Below are positions 14,432 through 25,988 of a stretch of DNA of 64,000 nt, in pieces. This DNA comes from Stomorhina lunata. Taxonomy: Eukaryota > Arthropoda > Insecta > Diptera > Rhiniidae. The notes beneath the pieces were generated by a model that saw only the letters and a list, made by a program, of their open reading frames with translations, was not told the DNA's origin and made no database searches. Position numbers and translations under genes: made by a program. Numbering within the stretch: position 1 is the first letter of the stretch; every line of letters begins with the position of its first letter. The DNA is taken from assembly GCA_933228675.1 (NCBI GenBank), contig OW121744.1, positions 101,660,122-101,724,121 on the forward strand. Reading direction: 5' to 3'.

Positions 14432-14686
14432 GGTATAAGGCCACTGCACGCGGCAAGCGGCTACGGGCGGCAATCAGCTGTTTTTTGATTTGTCAAATTT
14501 GAAGCGGCGATGGAAAAAAGTATAACTTTGTTCTACTTTTCCACGCGGCAGATTTTTTCAATGCTGCCAGATTTAATTATATCCTACTCAAATGTATTTG
14601 TTTATGAATATTTTTGTAAACAAATGCACATTTTATGTACTGGTAATACTACGACCGCCCGCAGCCGCATATATTGGCCTTGTACC
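14432..14686. mobile_element. MITE-like element with imperfect terminal inverted repeats
   Basis: A 255-bp segment that is GC-richer at both ends. The left end starts GGTATAAGGCCA and the right end, reverse-complemented, starts GGTACAAGGCCA. Both continue into GCGGC and CGGGCGG motifs, giving imperfect inverted repeats of roughly 35-40 bp. The middle is AT-rich and non-coding (a 63-codon frame crosses it by chance). I could not find a convincing target-site duplication, so the exact ends and the superfamily are unknown. Confidence 0.6.
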
Positions 14687-15672
14687 TTAAAATTTATCTA
14701 ATTTGAATTTCAAAACATTTTTTTAAATACCCACAAAAGGTATAAATACCGGGTAGAAACCCATCTCTATCCATTCCAGATGTCATGCGCTATAATAGTT
14801 TGCAGGAACATGAAGGTTATCAGACTTAGGTTATGAGAATTATCTAGACTTTGAAGTTCGCTATATTTCTACTAGAAGAAGACATAGTATGTGGTATCTA
14901 ATGAGAATCATTCATATCTTTTTGAATACTTCCAAAATCGGCCTTTGGAGTTAGTGCACTTCTAAACGACATTTCACTACAGCTTAATCAAAAGCAACTT
15001 GTCATATTCTTCAGCCTAACTAAAGTCATTTCAATTAGACAGTTTTCCTTCCTGGAGGCTACAAACAGAATATGTCGGGTTTTGATAGTCAACTGGAACT
15101 TATCTGTCTAAAAAAAATCCATCGTCGAAAGCTCCATATAATAGTCCAATAGAGTCTAGTATAGTCTCCTTATGACTTAGCTTAATAGTGGGACTTAAGG
15201 ACGACTTCATCTTTATTCTAGATTTCAGCTGGAAAAATTTTTCTAGATCTATAATTCATCACATTTAATATTTACTCTGTATAGAATTCTTCTATTTATA
15301 TTTAAACTACAATGTATGTGTGTATACACTGAATGTATGTGTATCATATAGCTCTTATAAGGTAAATTGAAGTAATTGTGTATGAGTTTTCAATTATATT
15401 CCTGGTTTATTGTTATACTAGTCTAGATACATTATTGGATTTTTTGAAACTTCATCATAAGTTTTAAAAAAATACAAGTCTTTTTACACCTTCGTTATTG
15501 ATTCAAGCGATTTGTGATGCAATTGCTCGTGAAATAATCCCATGCTAGCATTTAACATTATAGAATATTATAGAATGTGATAGATTGTTGCATAAGAAAA
15601 TTTTGAAGACTTCAGCTTAAATAAAATTTTGTATATAAATCCAATTATGCGGAAAATAAAGGTGTAGAATAA
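14687..15672. other. single-copy stretch, no gene seen
   Basis: About 1 kb of non-array sequence between two small transposons, a little GC-richer at 14750-15230. No open frame, RNA gene or repeat end was recognised. Confidence 0.55.
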
Positions 15673-15878
15673 GCTTAAAGCAAGGGCGGCCAAAACCTAT
15701 GCACTAAATACATATTTGTTTTTTGTTTAAGCGCTTGGCTATAGCCTATGTATTTCAAAACTTACATACATATATCACTCAGCCCTAGCAATACAAAATA
15801 CACAAACAAATTGTTTTGTTTTAAATGTATTCGTGTTGGCTCTTCCATAAGGAACATTTGGACACCCTTGGCTTAAAG
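15673..15878. mobile_element. hAT-type MITE with perfect 8-bp target-site duplication
   Basis: The element spans 15681-15870 (190 bp). The left end is CAAGGGCGGCCAAAA and the right end, reverse-complemented, is CAAGGGTGTCCAAAT, matching at 12 of 15 positions. The direct repeat GCTTAAAG flanks it on both sides (15673-15680 and 15871-15878). An 8-bp duplication with CA-GGG-type termini is the hallmark of hAT transposons. At 190 bp it has no transposase and would have been moved in trans. Confidence 0.92.
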
Positions 15879-16689
15879 TGTAATAGACAATTTAAACGAG
15901 ATTTTCCTATTAGGTATTAACTATTTATAATATGAACAAAGCTAAATACAAACATATCAAAATTTAATATAAATCTTGAAAATTTAAATATAAATAGTCT
16001 ATTTTAATATAAAACTTTAAAAATCCTTAATCATTTTCAAATTATAATAAACTCAATCAAATAGTTTATTGATGATGTATTTGGAAAATGCATTTTACAG
16101 ACACATACATCAACAAATATCTTATAGACAGATATGACACTTGAATTAATTACCTGCATGACATGAAACACATTTTAATTTAAATATAATGGACTCTATC
16201 GATAACATTCAACAAATACCATGGAAAATGCAAATTACTTGTATATACATATGTATGTATGCATGAATGTATGTGTGTGTGTGTGTGTATAAGCAAAAGT
16301 TCTTGTTTTAATTTTATAATCTTCTTTAGGAAATTTCTCTTTCTGTTATGTTCAAATCCACTAGAACTTGAAGACAATTTCACTAACAATTTCCTTGATT
16401 ATTCAGTCAAACATAACAACCAACAATGTCTGTCTATGGAAAATTGATTGGAAATGAAATTATAGCAACAACAAGAATGATGAGGAAAATTCACAAAAAT
16501 CTGAAGAAAAAACTACATACAAGGCCAGGTCAAACCAAAGGATGATCATCTACTAAAAGGGGAAACGTGTTTCTATGAATGCATGCGTGTGGCTTATTGG
16601 CAGCAGGTTGAGACAACCAAACGTTTCGATGCATCATAAAATCAAAAATTTAGAGGAAAATGCTGTTCAGCTTTACTGTGACCCATAAA
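15879..16689. other. single-copy AT-rich stretch with a TATG/TG microsatellite
   Basis: Non-repetitive apart from a mixed TATG/TGTG tract at about 16250-16290. Short open frames overlapping that tract on both strands (16180-16447) have no recognisable similarity and are not called. Confidence 0.6.
16250..16290. repeat. mixed (TATG)n/(TG)n microsatellite
   Basis: ATGTATGTATG, then a short interruption, then about eight TG dinucleotides. Confidence 0.9.
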
Positions 16690-18498
16690 AATTTTAAATT
16701 TTTTAAAAATTTTCTATAAAAAAAAAAAAATTGAAAAATTTCCTACCAAAATAGAACATTTTTGAAAAATTTCCTACAAAAATAGAACATTTTTGGAAAA
16801 TTTCCTATAAAAAGAGAAAATTTTTGAAAAATTTCCTATAAAAATAAGAAATTTTTGAAAAATTTTCAATAAAAATAAGTTAATTTAAAAAAATTTTCTA
16901 TCAAAATAAGAAATTTTTGAAAAAATTCTTATAAAAATAAAAAATTTTTGAAAAATTTCCTATAAAAATAAGAAATTTTTGAAAAATTTCCTATAAAAAT
17001 AAGAAATTTTTGAAAAAATTTCCTATAAAACTAAGAAATTTTTGAAAAATTTCCTATAAAAATAAGAAATTCTTGAAAAATTTGCTATAAAAATAAGAAA
17101 TTTTTGAAAAATTCCCTATAAAAATAAGAAATTTTTGAAAAATTCCCTATAAAAATAAGAAATTTTTGAAAAATTCCCTATAAAAATAAGAAATTTTTAA
17201 AAAATAAGAATGTTTTGAAAAATTTCCTATAAAAATAAGAAATTTTTGAAAAATTTCCTATAAAAATAAGAAATTTTTGAAAAATTTCCTATAAAAATAA
17301 GAAATTTTTGAAAAATTTTCCTATAAAAATAAGAAATTTTTGAAAAATTTCCTATAAAAATAGAAAATTTTCGAAAAATTTTCTGTAAAAATAGAAAATT
17401 TTTGAAAAATTTTCTATAAAACTAGAAAATTTTTGAAAAATTTTCTATAAGACTAGAAAATTTTTGAAAAATTTTCTATAAAACTAGAAAATTTTTGAAA
17501 AATTTTCTATAAAAATAGAAAATTTTTGAAAAATTTTCTATATAAATAGAAAATTTTTGAAAAATTTCCTTTAAAAATAGAAAATTTTTGGAAAATTTTC
17601 TATAAAAATAGAAAATTTTCTATAAAAATAGAAAATTTTTGGAAAATTTTCTATAAAAATAGAAAATTTTTGGAAAATTTTCTATAAAAATAGAAAATTT
17701 TTGGAAAATTTTCTATAAAAATAGAAAATTTTTGGAAAATTTTCTATAAAAATAGAAAATTTTTGGAAAATTTTCTATAAAAATAGAAAATTTTTGGAAA
17801 ATTTTCTATAAAAATAGAAAATTTTTGGAAAATTTTCTATAAAAACAGAAAATTTTTGGAAAATTTTCTATAAAAATAGAAAATTTTTGGAAAATTTTTT
17901 ATGAAAATAGAAAATTTTTGGAAAATCAAAATAGAAATTTTTTGGAAAATTTTCTATAAAAATAAAAAATTTTTGGCAAATTTTCTATAAAAATAGAAAA
18001 CTTTTGGAAAATTTTCTATAAAAATAGAAAATTTTTGAAAAATTCCCTGTAAAAATAGAAAATTTTTGAAAAATTTCCTGTAAAAATATAAAATTTTTGA
18101 AAAATTTCCTGTAAAAATAAAAAATTTTTGAAAAATTTCCTATAAAAATATAAAATTTTTGAAAAATTTCCTATAAAAATAGAAAATTTTTGAAAAATTT
18201 TCTATAAAAATATAAAATTTTTGAAAAATTTCCTATAAAAATATAAAATTTTTGAAAAATTTCCTATAAAAATATAAAATTTTTGAAAAATTTCCTATAA
18301 AAATAGAAAATTTTTCAAAAATTTCCTATAAAAATAGAAAATTTTTGAAAAATTTCCTATAAAAATAGAAAATTTTTGAAAAATTTCCTATAATAATAGA
18401 AAATTTTTGAAAAATTTCCTATAAAAACAGAAATTTTTTTAAAAAATTTCCTACACAAATAGAAAATTTTTGAAAAATTTCCTATAAAAATAGAAAGT
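16690..18498 (+). repeat. 31-bp minisatellite, CTATAAAAATAG family, array C
   Basis: About 58 units. Zones of different variants follow each other: ATAAGAAATTTTTG units (16840-17340), TTTTTGGAAAATTTTCT units (17580-18010), AAAATATAAAATT units (18060-18300), and standard units next to the spacer (18300-18490). The neighbouring array D, across an 847-bp spacer, is in the opposite orientation. Confidence 0.97.
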
Positions 18499-19344
18499 TT
18501 CGACTATGAGTTTATAGTTGTTTTCCCACTGTAATATAGTAGAAAGATTAAACTAAAAAATTATTTATGCATTTGGCTGCTATGTTCCTGGTTCTGTATG
18601 TTTTTAATAAGATGGATAACAACATCTTTCCACTCCTGCATCATCTCTAGATATTTCGCTCATATGAATAATGCAATAAACTAGATTAGCAGGCTAGATT
18701 GCACACTATCAAAAAACAAACAGAAAAAAAAACTTTTCAATTGAAATTAAGCTCGAAAAGCTCTCAATTCATTTTTAGAAAAGTTTACTTTTTTGTTTCT
18801 GCAAATTTTGTAACTTTATGCCAAATCATGTTTCAGTTTATTTTAAATAGAAAATTTGTCCAACTAAAAATTACTTAAATGACCTTCATTTGATGTAAAT
18901 ACAAATTTCGTTTTTATTTTATCTTATGTTTTATATGACTTGTGTTGACATCCTTTCATTTTACAAGGGTTTAGAATTTAGTTCCTCTTTTGCTGTTTTT
19001 TGTGTTTTAAACAAATAAACTTTTCTTGTCATTACTTTAGTAAAAATTTGCAAGAAAAAAAACTTTTTTATTACTTGTTCTACTGAAGGTTGTGCTTTAG
19101 TTTTCTTTAGCTAAACTCTAGTTATACAATTGAGACAAGTTGGCAAACTCATTAAAAATTTTTCAGAAAAAACATTTTTAGCTTTTTTCTTATTTTATCA
19201 AATAGTTACAGAGAAAAAACTTAATTTAGAGCAAATAAATATTACAGAACAAATACGCTTTTTATGTAATAAGTTTTTGGAAAAAAGGATTTTTTTTCTT
19301 GCAAATACTACAAAATTTACATATTCTCATACATGCGACAATTT
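18499..19344. other. single-copy spacer between inverted arrays C and D
   Basis: 847 bp of AT-rich, non-repetitive DNA, forming the would-be loop of the C/D inverted pair. A 72-codon frame at 19130-19348 is Phe/Lys/Asn-rich and enters the array; I do not consider it coding. Confidence 0.6.
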
Positions 19345-21282
19345 ATAGTAAATTTTTATATTTTTATAGGAATTTTTCAAAAATTTTCTATTTTTATAGG
19401 AAATTTTTCAAAAATTTTCTATTTTTATAGGAAATTTTACAAAAATTTTCTATTTTTATAGGAAATTTTCTATTTTTTAGGAAATTTTTCAAAATTTTCT
19501 ATTTTTATAGGAAATTTTTATATTTTTATAGGAATTTTTCAAAAATTTTCTATTTTTATAGGAAATTTTTCAAAAATTTTCTGCTTTTATAGGAAATTTT
19601 TAAAAAAATTTCTATTTTTATAGGAAATTTTTCAAAAATTTTCTATTTTTATAGGAAAATTTTCAAAAAATTTCATTTTTTATAGGAAATTTTTCAAAAC
19701 TTTTCTATTTTTACAGGAAATTTTTCAAAAATTTACTACTCTTATAGGAAATTTTTCAAAAATTTTCGATTTTCATAGGAAATTTTTCAAAAATTTTCTA
19801 TTTTTAAAGGAAATTTTTCAAAAATTTCTTTATTTTTTACAGTAAATCTTTGAACATTTTCTACCTTTATAGGAAATTTGTAAAAAATGTTCTATTTCTA
19901 TAGGAAATTTTTCAAAAATTTTCTATTTTTATAAAAAAATTTTCAAAAATTTTCTATTTTTATAAAAAAATTTTCAAAAATTTGCTATTTTTATAAAAAA
20001 TTTTTCAAAAATTTTCTATTTTTATAAAAAATTTTTCAAAAATTTTCTATTTTGATAGGAAATTTTTCAAAAATTTTCTATTATGATAGGAAAATTTTCA
20101 AAAATTTTCTATTTTTATAGGAAATTTTTCGAAAATTTTCTATTTTTGTAGGGAATTTTTCAAAAATTTTCTATTTTTATAGGAAATTTTTCAAAAGTTT
20201 ACTATTTTTATAGGAAATTTTTCAAAAGTTTACTATTTTTATAGGAAATTTTTCAAAAATTTACTATTTTTATAGGAAATTTTTCAAAAATTTTCTTTTT
20301 TTATAGGAAATTTTTCAAAAATTTTCTTTTTTTATAGGAAATTTTTCAAAAATTTTCTTTTTTTATAGGAAATTTTTCAAAACTTTTCTATTTTTACAGG
20401 AAATTTTTCAAAAATTTACTACTCTTATAGGAAATTTTTCAAAAATTTTCGATTTTCATAGGAAATTTTTAAAAAATTTTCCATTTTTATAGGAAATTTT
20501 TCAAAAATTTTCTATTTTTATAGGAAATTTTTCAAAACTTTTCTATTTTTACATTCAATTTTGAAAAATTTACTACTCTTATATTAAATTTTTCAAAAAA
20601 TTTCTATTTTTATAGGAAATTTTTCAAAAATTTTCTATTTTTATAGGAAATTTTTCAAAAATTTTCTATTTTTATAGGAAATTTTCCAAAAATTTTCTTT
20701 TTTTATAGGAAATTTTTCAAAACTTTTCTATTTTTACAGGAAATTTTTCAAAAATTTACTACTCTTATAGGAAATTTTTAAAAAATTTTCGATTTTCATA
20801 GGAAATTTTTCAAAAATTTTCTATTTTTATAGGAAATTTTTCAAAAATTTTCTATTTTTATAGGAAATTTTTCAAAAATTTTCTATTTTTATAGGAAATT
20901 TTTCAAAAAATTTCTATTTTTATAGGAAATTTTTCAAAAAATTTCTATTTTTATAGGAAATTTTTCAAAAATTTTCTTTTTATATAGGAAATTTTTCAAA
21001 ACTTTTCTATTTTTACAGAAAATTTTTCAAAAATTTACTACTCTTATAGGAAATGTTTCAAAAATTTTCAATTTTCATAGGAAATTTTTCAAAAATTTAC
21101 TATTTTCATAGGAAGTTTTTCAAAAATTTTCTATTTTTATAAGAAATTTTCAAAAATTTCTTATTTTTATAGCAAATTTTTCGAGAATTTAATATTTTTA
21201 TAGAAAATTTTTTGATAGGAAATTTTTTTAATAGGAAATTTTTCAAAAATTTTTATTTTTATAGGAAATTTTTCAAAAATTG
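19345..21282 (-). repeat. 31-bp minisatellite, CTATAAAAATAG family, inverted array D
   Basis: About 62 units read on + as TTTTTATAGGAAATTTTTC. A marker block (ACTTTTCTATTTTTACA followed by TTACTACTCTTATA) occurs five times, starting near 19699, 20382, 20537, 20722 and 21001, showing segmental duplication inside the array. Confidence 0.97.
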
Positions 21283-21844
21283 GAAATTATTTAAAAATTA
21301 TCTTTTTCTGTTATTAACATCGCAATCTGTTGTCGAAGTAAAATAATTAATAATTTATCTAACCTTTAAACACTTAAAACTGATTTATTAATATCAAAGT
21401 TAATAACAATAATTTACCCTCTATTAAATATTAATTAATTTCTTACCTTGAAAATTCTGACCTTAACTGAGACCTTTCTTAACTTTTCTCAACTTAACTT
21501 GTCAATGCTTTTTTTGACATGGGTCTTCCTTTCTTTTTGTCTTTTAAAAGATTTATAAATTTAAAAATTCAAGTTGGGTTAACCAGAAATAAATTGTAAA
21601 CATTTCTCGGAATTGTTACAAGTTATTGAGACTTTTTTATGTTAAATTTATACTAAATATAGATTATTTTATATATGATATTATAGAAGTAGTCTAACCC
21701 TCTAATTTAAAAGTACTTAACTGTCAAAGTCAGTCTTTTATATTGCATACTTTTAGGTTTCTTATCGAGCAATATTGAATAAAATACAAAAGTAAATTTT
21801 GCTATGTATTGAAACACAAATCTAGTCAAGTTTTCCATTAGTTG
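21283..21844. other. single-copy AT-rich stretch, no gene seen
   Basis: About 560 bp of non-repetitive sequence between arrays D and E. Nothing recognised. Confidence 0.6.
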
Positions 21845-22971
21845 TCTATAAAAAATTTGTTATGAAAAAATAAATTGACTATAAAAATTTGTTAAGACAA
21901 ATCTTTCTCTAAAAATTTGTTAAGACAAATTTTTCTCAAAAAATTTGTTAAGACAAATTTTTCTATAAAAATTTGTTAAGACATATATTTTCTTTAGAAA
22001 TTTGTTATGACACCTTTTTCTATAAAAAATTGTTAAGACAAATTTTTCTATAAAAATTTGTTAAGACAAATTTTTCTTTAAAAATTTGTTATGACAAATT
22101 TTTCTATAAAAATTTGTTAAGACATATTTTTCTACAAAAATTGTTTAAGAAAAATTTTTCTATAAATATTTATTGAGACAAATTTATCTATAAAAATTTG
22201 TTAAGACATATTTTTCTTTTAAAATTTGTTATGACAAATTTTTCTATAAAAATTTGTTAAGACAAATTTATCTATAAAAATTTGTTAAGACATATTTTTC
22301 TTTAAGAATTTGTTGAGACAAATTTTTCTATAAAAATTTGTTAGGGCAAATTTATCTATAAAAATTTGTTAAGACATATTTTTCTTTAAAAATTTGTCAA
22401 GACAAATTTTTCTATAAAAATTTGTTAAACATTTTATTCTATAAAAATTTGTTAAGACAAATTTTTCTTTAAAAATTTGTTAAGACAAATTCATCTATAA
22501 AAATTTGTTAAGACATATTTTTCTTTAAAAATTTGTTAAGACATATTTTTCTTTAAAAATTTGTTATGACAAATTTTTCTATAAAAATTTGTTAAGACAA
22601 ATTTTTCTATAAAAATTTGTTAAGACAAATTTATCTATAAAAATTTGTTAAGACATATTTTTCTTTAAAAATTTGTTAAGACAAATTTTTCTATAAAAAT
22701 TTGTTAAGACAAATTTATCTATAAAAATTTGTTAAAACAAATTTATCTATAAAAATTTGTTAAGACATATTTTGCTTTAAAAATTTGTCAAGACAAATTT
22801 TTTTATAATTTATCTATAAAAATTTGTTAAGACATATTTTTTTTAAATCTGTTAAGACAAATTTATCTATAAAAATTTGTTAAGACATATTTTTCTTTAA
22901 AAATTTGTTTAGACAAATTTTTCTATAAAAATTTGTTAAGACAAATTTTTCTTTAAAAACTTTTTAAGACA
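21845..22971. repeat. 28-bp minisatellite, TTGTTAAGACA family, array E
   Basis: About 40 units of 28 bp containing AAAAATTTGTTAAGACA and TTTCTATA or TTTCTTTA. Three variants alternate, so that AAATTTATCTATA recurs at 84-bp spacing (22264 to 22348, and 22627 to 22711), a three-unit higher-order repeat. The 28-bp period is read directly (TAAGACAAA at 22621, TAAGACATA at 22649). Confidence 0.96.
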
Positions 22972-24231
22972 TCTCAATTTTTTATTTTTTTTGTTGATTT
23001 TCTTTTCAATCAATTTTTTTATTATACTTAAGAAGAAAAGAAAGCTTTTAAGAAATAATAACCAGATTAAAGCTCTTGACCTTCAATTTAAATAATGGCT
23101 TCAGTATAAAATGTACAAAATTAATGAATATTTTAAATTTTTTAAGGAGTCTTCGGCACTTAAAATTCATAAAATTATTTTTGTTCTAGTGTTAAAGGAT
23201 TTTGTATAAAATTAAAGAAACAATAAAATTGTTATAGAATTTTTTTACATATATTTAAATAAGTAAATTTAATAATTTGCCAAAATTTAAGTAACATCCA
23301 TGATAATACAATTATAATAATGCTAAAACAATTATTGGACATTAAAGTCTTAAAAACTGCCTTGTCTGCAAATTGGCATATGTAAATTTTTATATTTTCT
23401 GGATGATATCTGAAAGAATTTTTCTGTAAATTTTCTACAAAAAGAAGTCACAAAAATATTATTTTCTTTACCAAAAATCATTTTTTTGTGCTAAGATCGA
23501 TATGCCTTAAAATATAAACAGGAAAATATTAAAACCTGAATGTAGTTTAGAATATCAGAAAACCGATTAAAGCAAACATATAACGAAGTTTAAGGCTTAA
23601 TGACTTTATCTGTCTAGAATGTTTCGAAACTATTTTCTATAGACACTTAACTTTTACTATAAGTTTTGATCGTTCATTCGAATCTATACAACTACAAAAG
23701 AACATGAAATGTTAAGCATATATTACACATCAAAGGTATAATTAGATCACATTTAACATTTTACTTTGAAAACATAATTAAATATGTAAATCTAGTGCAA
23801 CAACTAAACTATAAGGCAAAGCTTATGCACGCACATTCACTTTAGCAGACTCAAAAAGAGACATATTCACTTACACCTTTAACACTTCCTTCCGGTTGAG
23901 CAGACACGAGAACACACACACACACACACTCAGACACTTTACGTGCTAAGGATTATGATATACACACAAACACACCTACACATTAACTAAAATGGTTTTA
24001 AAATATTATGTAATAAAACCATAATAGAGTTAAAGGTGAGGTTTTTAGCGGAAACTCTAGACATACAGACACATTTCAGTGGAAAATTAAACGCACTTAG
24101 ACAAATATGTAAAAATATTTAATTTCAACCCGCAAACCTTTTGGAAAATTTTAAAACTGTGTAGTTTTTGTAGACGATTATTATAAATAAAATTTAATAA
24201 TATATTAAAATGTTGTTAAGTGTTTTAATTA
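22972..24231. other. single-copy AT-rich stretch with an AC microsatellite
   Basis: About 1.26 kb, non-repetitive except for an AC tract at about 23911-23929. No gene or transposon end was recognised. Confidence 0.6.
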
Positions 24232-25988
24232 TCTATAGAAATGTTGACGATAGAAAGACATTTCTATAGAAAAGTTGACGATGGGCAGACTGTTCTATAG
24301 AACCCTTTACTATAGAAAAGTTGACGATAGGAAGACTTTACTATAGAAAAGTTTATAGGAGGAAGACTTTACAATAGAAAAGTTGACGATAGAAAGATTT
24401 TACTATAGAAAAGTTAAGGATAAGAAGACTTTACTATATAAAAGTTGAAGATAAGAAGACTTTACTATAGAAAAGTTGACGAAAGGAAGACTTAGCTATA
24501 GAAAGGTTAACGATAGGAAGACTTTTCTATAGAAAAGTTGACGATAGGATGACTTTTCTATAGAAAAGTTGACGATAGGAAGACTTTACTATAGAAAAGT
24601 TGACGATAGGAAGACTTTACTATAGAAAAGGTGACGATAGGAAGACTTTACTATAGAAGAGTTGACGATAGGAAGACTTTACTATAGAAAAATTGACGAT
24701 AGGAAGACTTTACTATAGAAAAGTTGACGATAGGAAGACTTTACTATAGAAAAGTTGACGGTAAGAGGACTTTACTATAGAAAAGTTGACGATAGAAAGA
24801 TTTTACTATAGAAAAGTTGACGATAGGAAGACTCTACTATAGAAAAGTTGACGATAGGAAGACATTTTTATAGAAAAGTTGACGATAGGAAGACTTTACT
24901 ATAGAAAAGTTGACGATAGGAACCTTTACTATAGAAAAGTTGACGATAGGAAGACTTCACTATAGAAAAGTTTACGATAGGAAGACTTTACTATAGAAAA
25001 GTTGACGATAGGAAGACTTTACTATAGAAAAATTGACGATAGGAACCCTTTACTATAGAAAAATTGAAGATAAGAAGACCTTACTATATAAAAGTTGACG
25101 AAAGGAAGACTTAACTATAGAAAGGTTAACGATAGGAAGACTTTACTATAGAAAAGTTGACGAAAGAAAGACTTTACCATAGAAAAGTTGACGAAAAAAA
25201 GACTCTACTATAGAAAGGTTGAAGATGGTAAGACTTTACTATAGAAAAGTTGACGAAAGGAAGACTTTACTATAGAAAAGTTGACGATAGAAAGACTTTA
25301 ATATAGAAAAGTTAACGATAGAAATCTTTACTATAGAAATGTTTCTAGGAGGAAGACTTTACTATAGAAAAGTTGACGATAGAAAGACTTTACTGTAGAA
25401 AAGTTGAGGATAAGAAGACTTTACTATATAAAAGTTGAAGATAAGAAGACTTTACTATAGAAAAGTTGACGAAAGGAAGACTTAACTATAGAAAGGTTAA
25501 CGATAGTAAGACTTTACTATAGAAACGTTGACGAAAGAATGACTTTACCATAGAAAAGTTGACGATAGGAAGACTTAACTATAGAAAAGTTGACGATGGT
25601 AAGACTTTACCATAGAAAAGTTGACGAAAGGAAGACTTTACTATAGTTAAGTTGACGATAAGAAGACTTTACTATAGAAAAGTTGACGATAGGAAGACTT
25701 TACTGTAGAAAAGCTGACAATAGGAAGACTTTACTATAGAAAAGTTTACGATAGGAAAACTACACTATAGCAAAGTTGACGACAGGAGGACTTTACTATA
25801 GAAAAGTTGACGATAGGAAGACTTTACTATAGAAAAATTGACAATAGGAAGACATTTCTATAGAAAAGTAGACGACAGGAATACATTTCTACAGAAAAGT
25901 TGATGATAGAAAGACATTTCTATAGAAAATATCACGACAGGAAGACATTTCTATAGAATAGTTGGCGATAGAGAGACACTTCTATAGA
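24232..25988 (+). repeat. 31-bp minisatellite, GTTGAC family, array F
   Basis: About 57 units of 31 bp containing AAAAGTTGACGATAGGAAG and ACTTTACTATAG. The last units before array G (25850-25980) change to GACATTTCTATAG, the form seen in the inverted array I. Occasional indels occur (for example near 24921). It abuts array G with no spacer. Confidence 0.97.

Noticed and set aside
14510..14701. 63-codon plus-strand frame
   Set aside because: Falls within the MITE-like element and ends in its inverted repeat; no protein similarity recognised.
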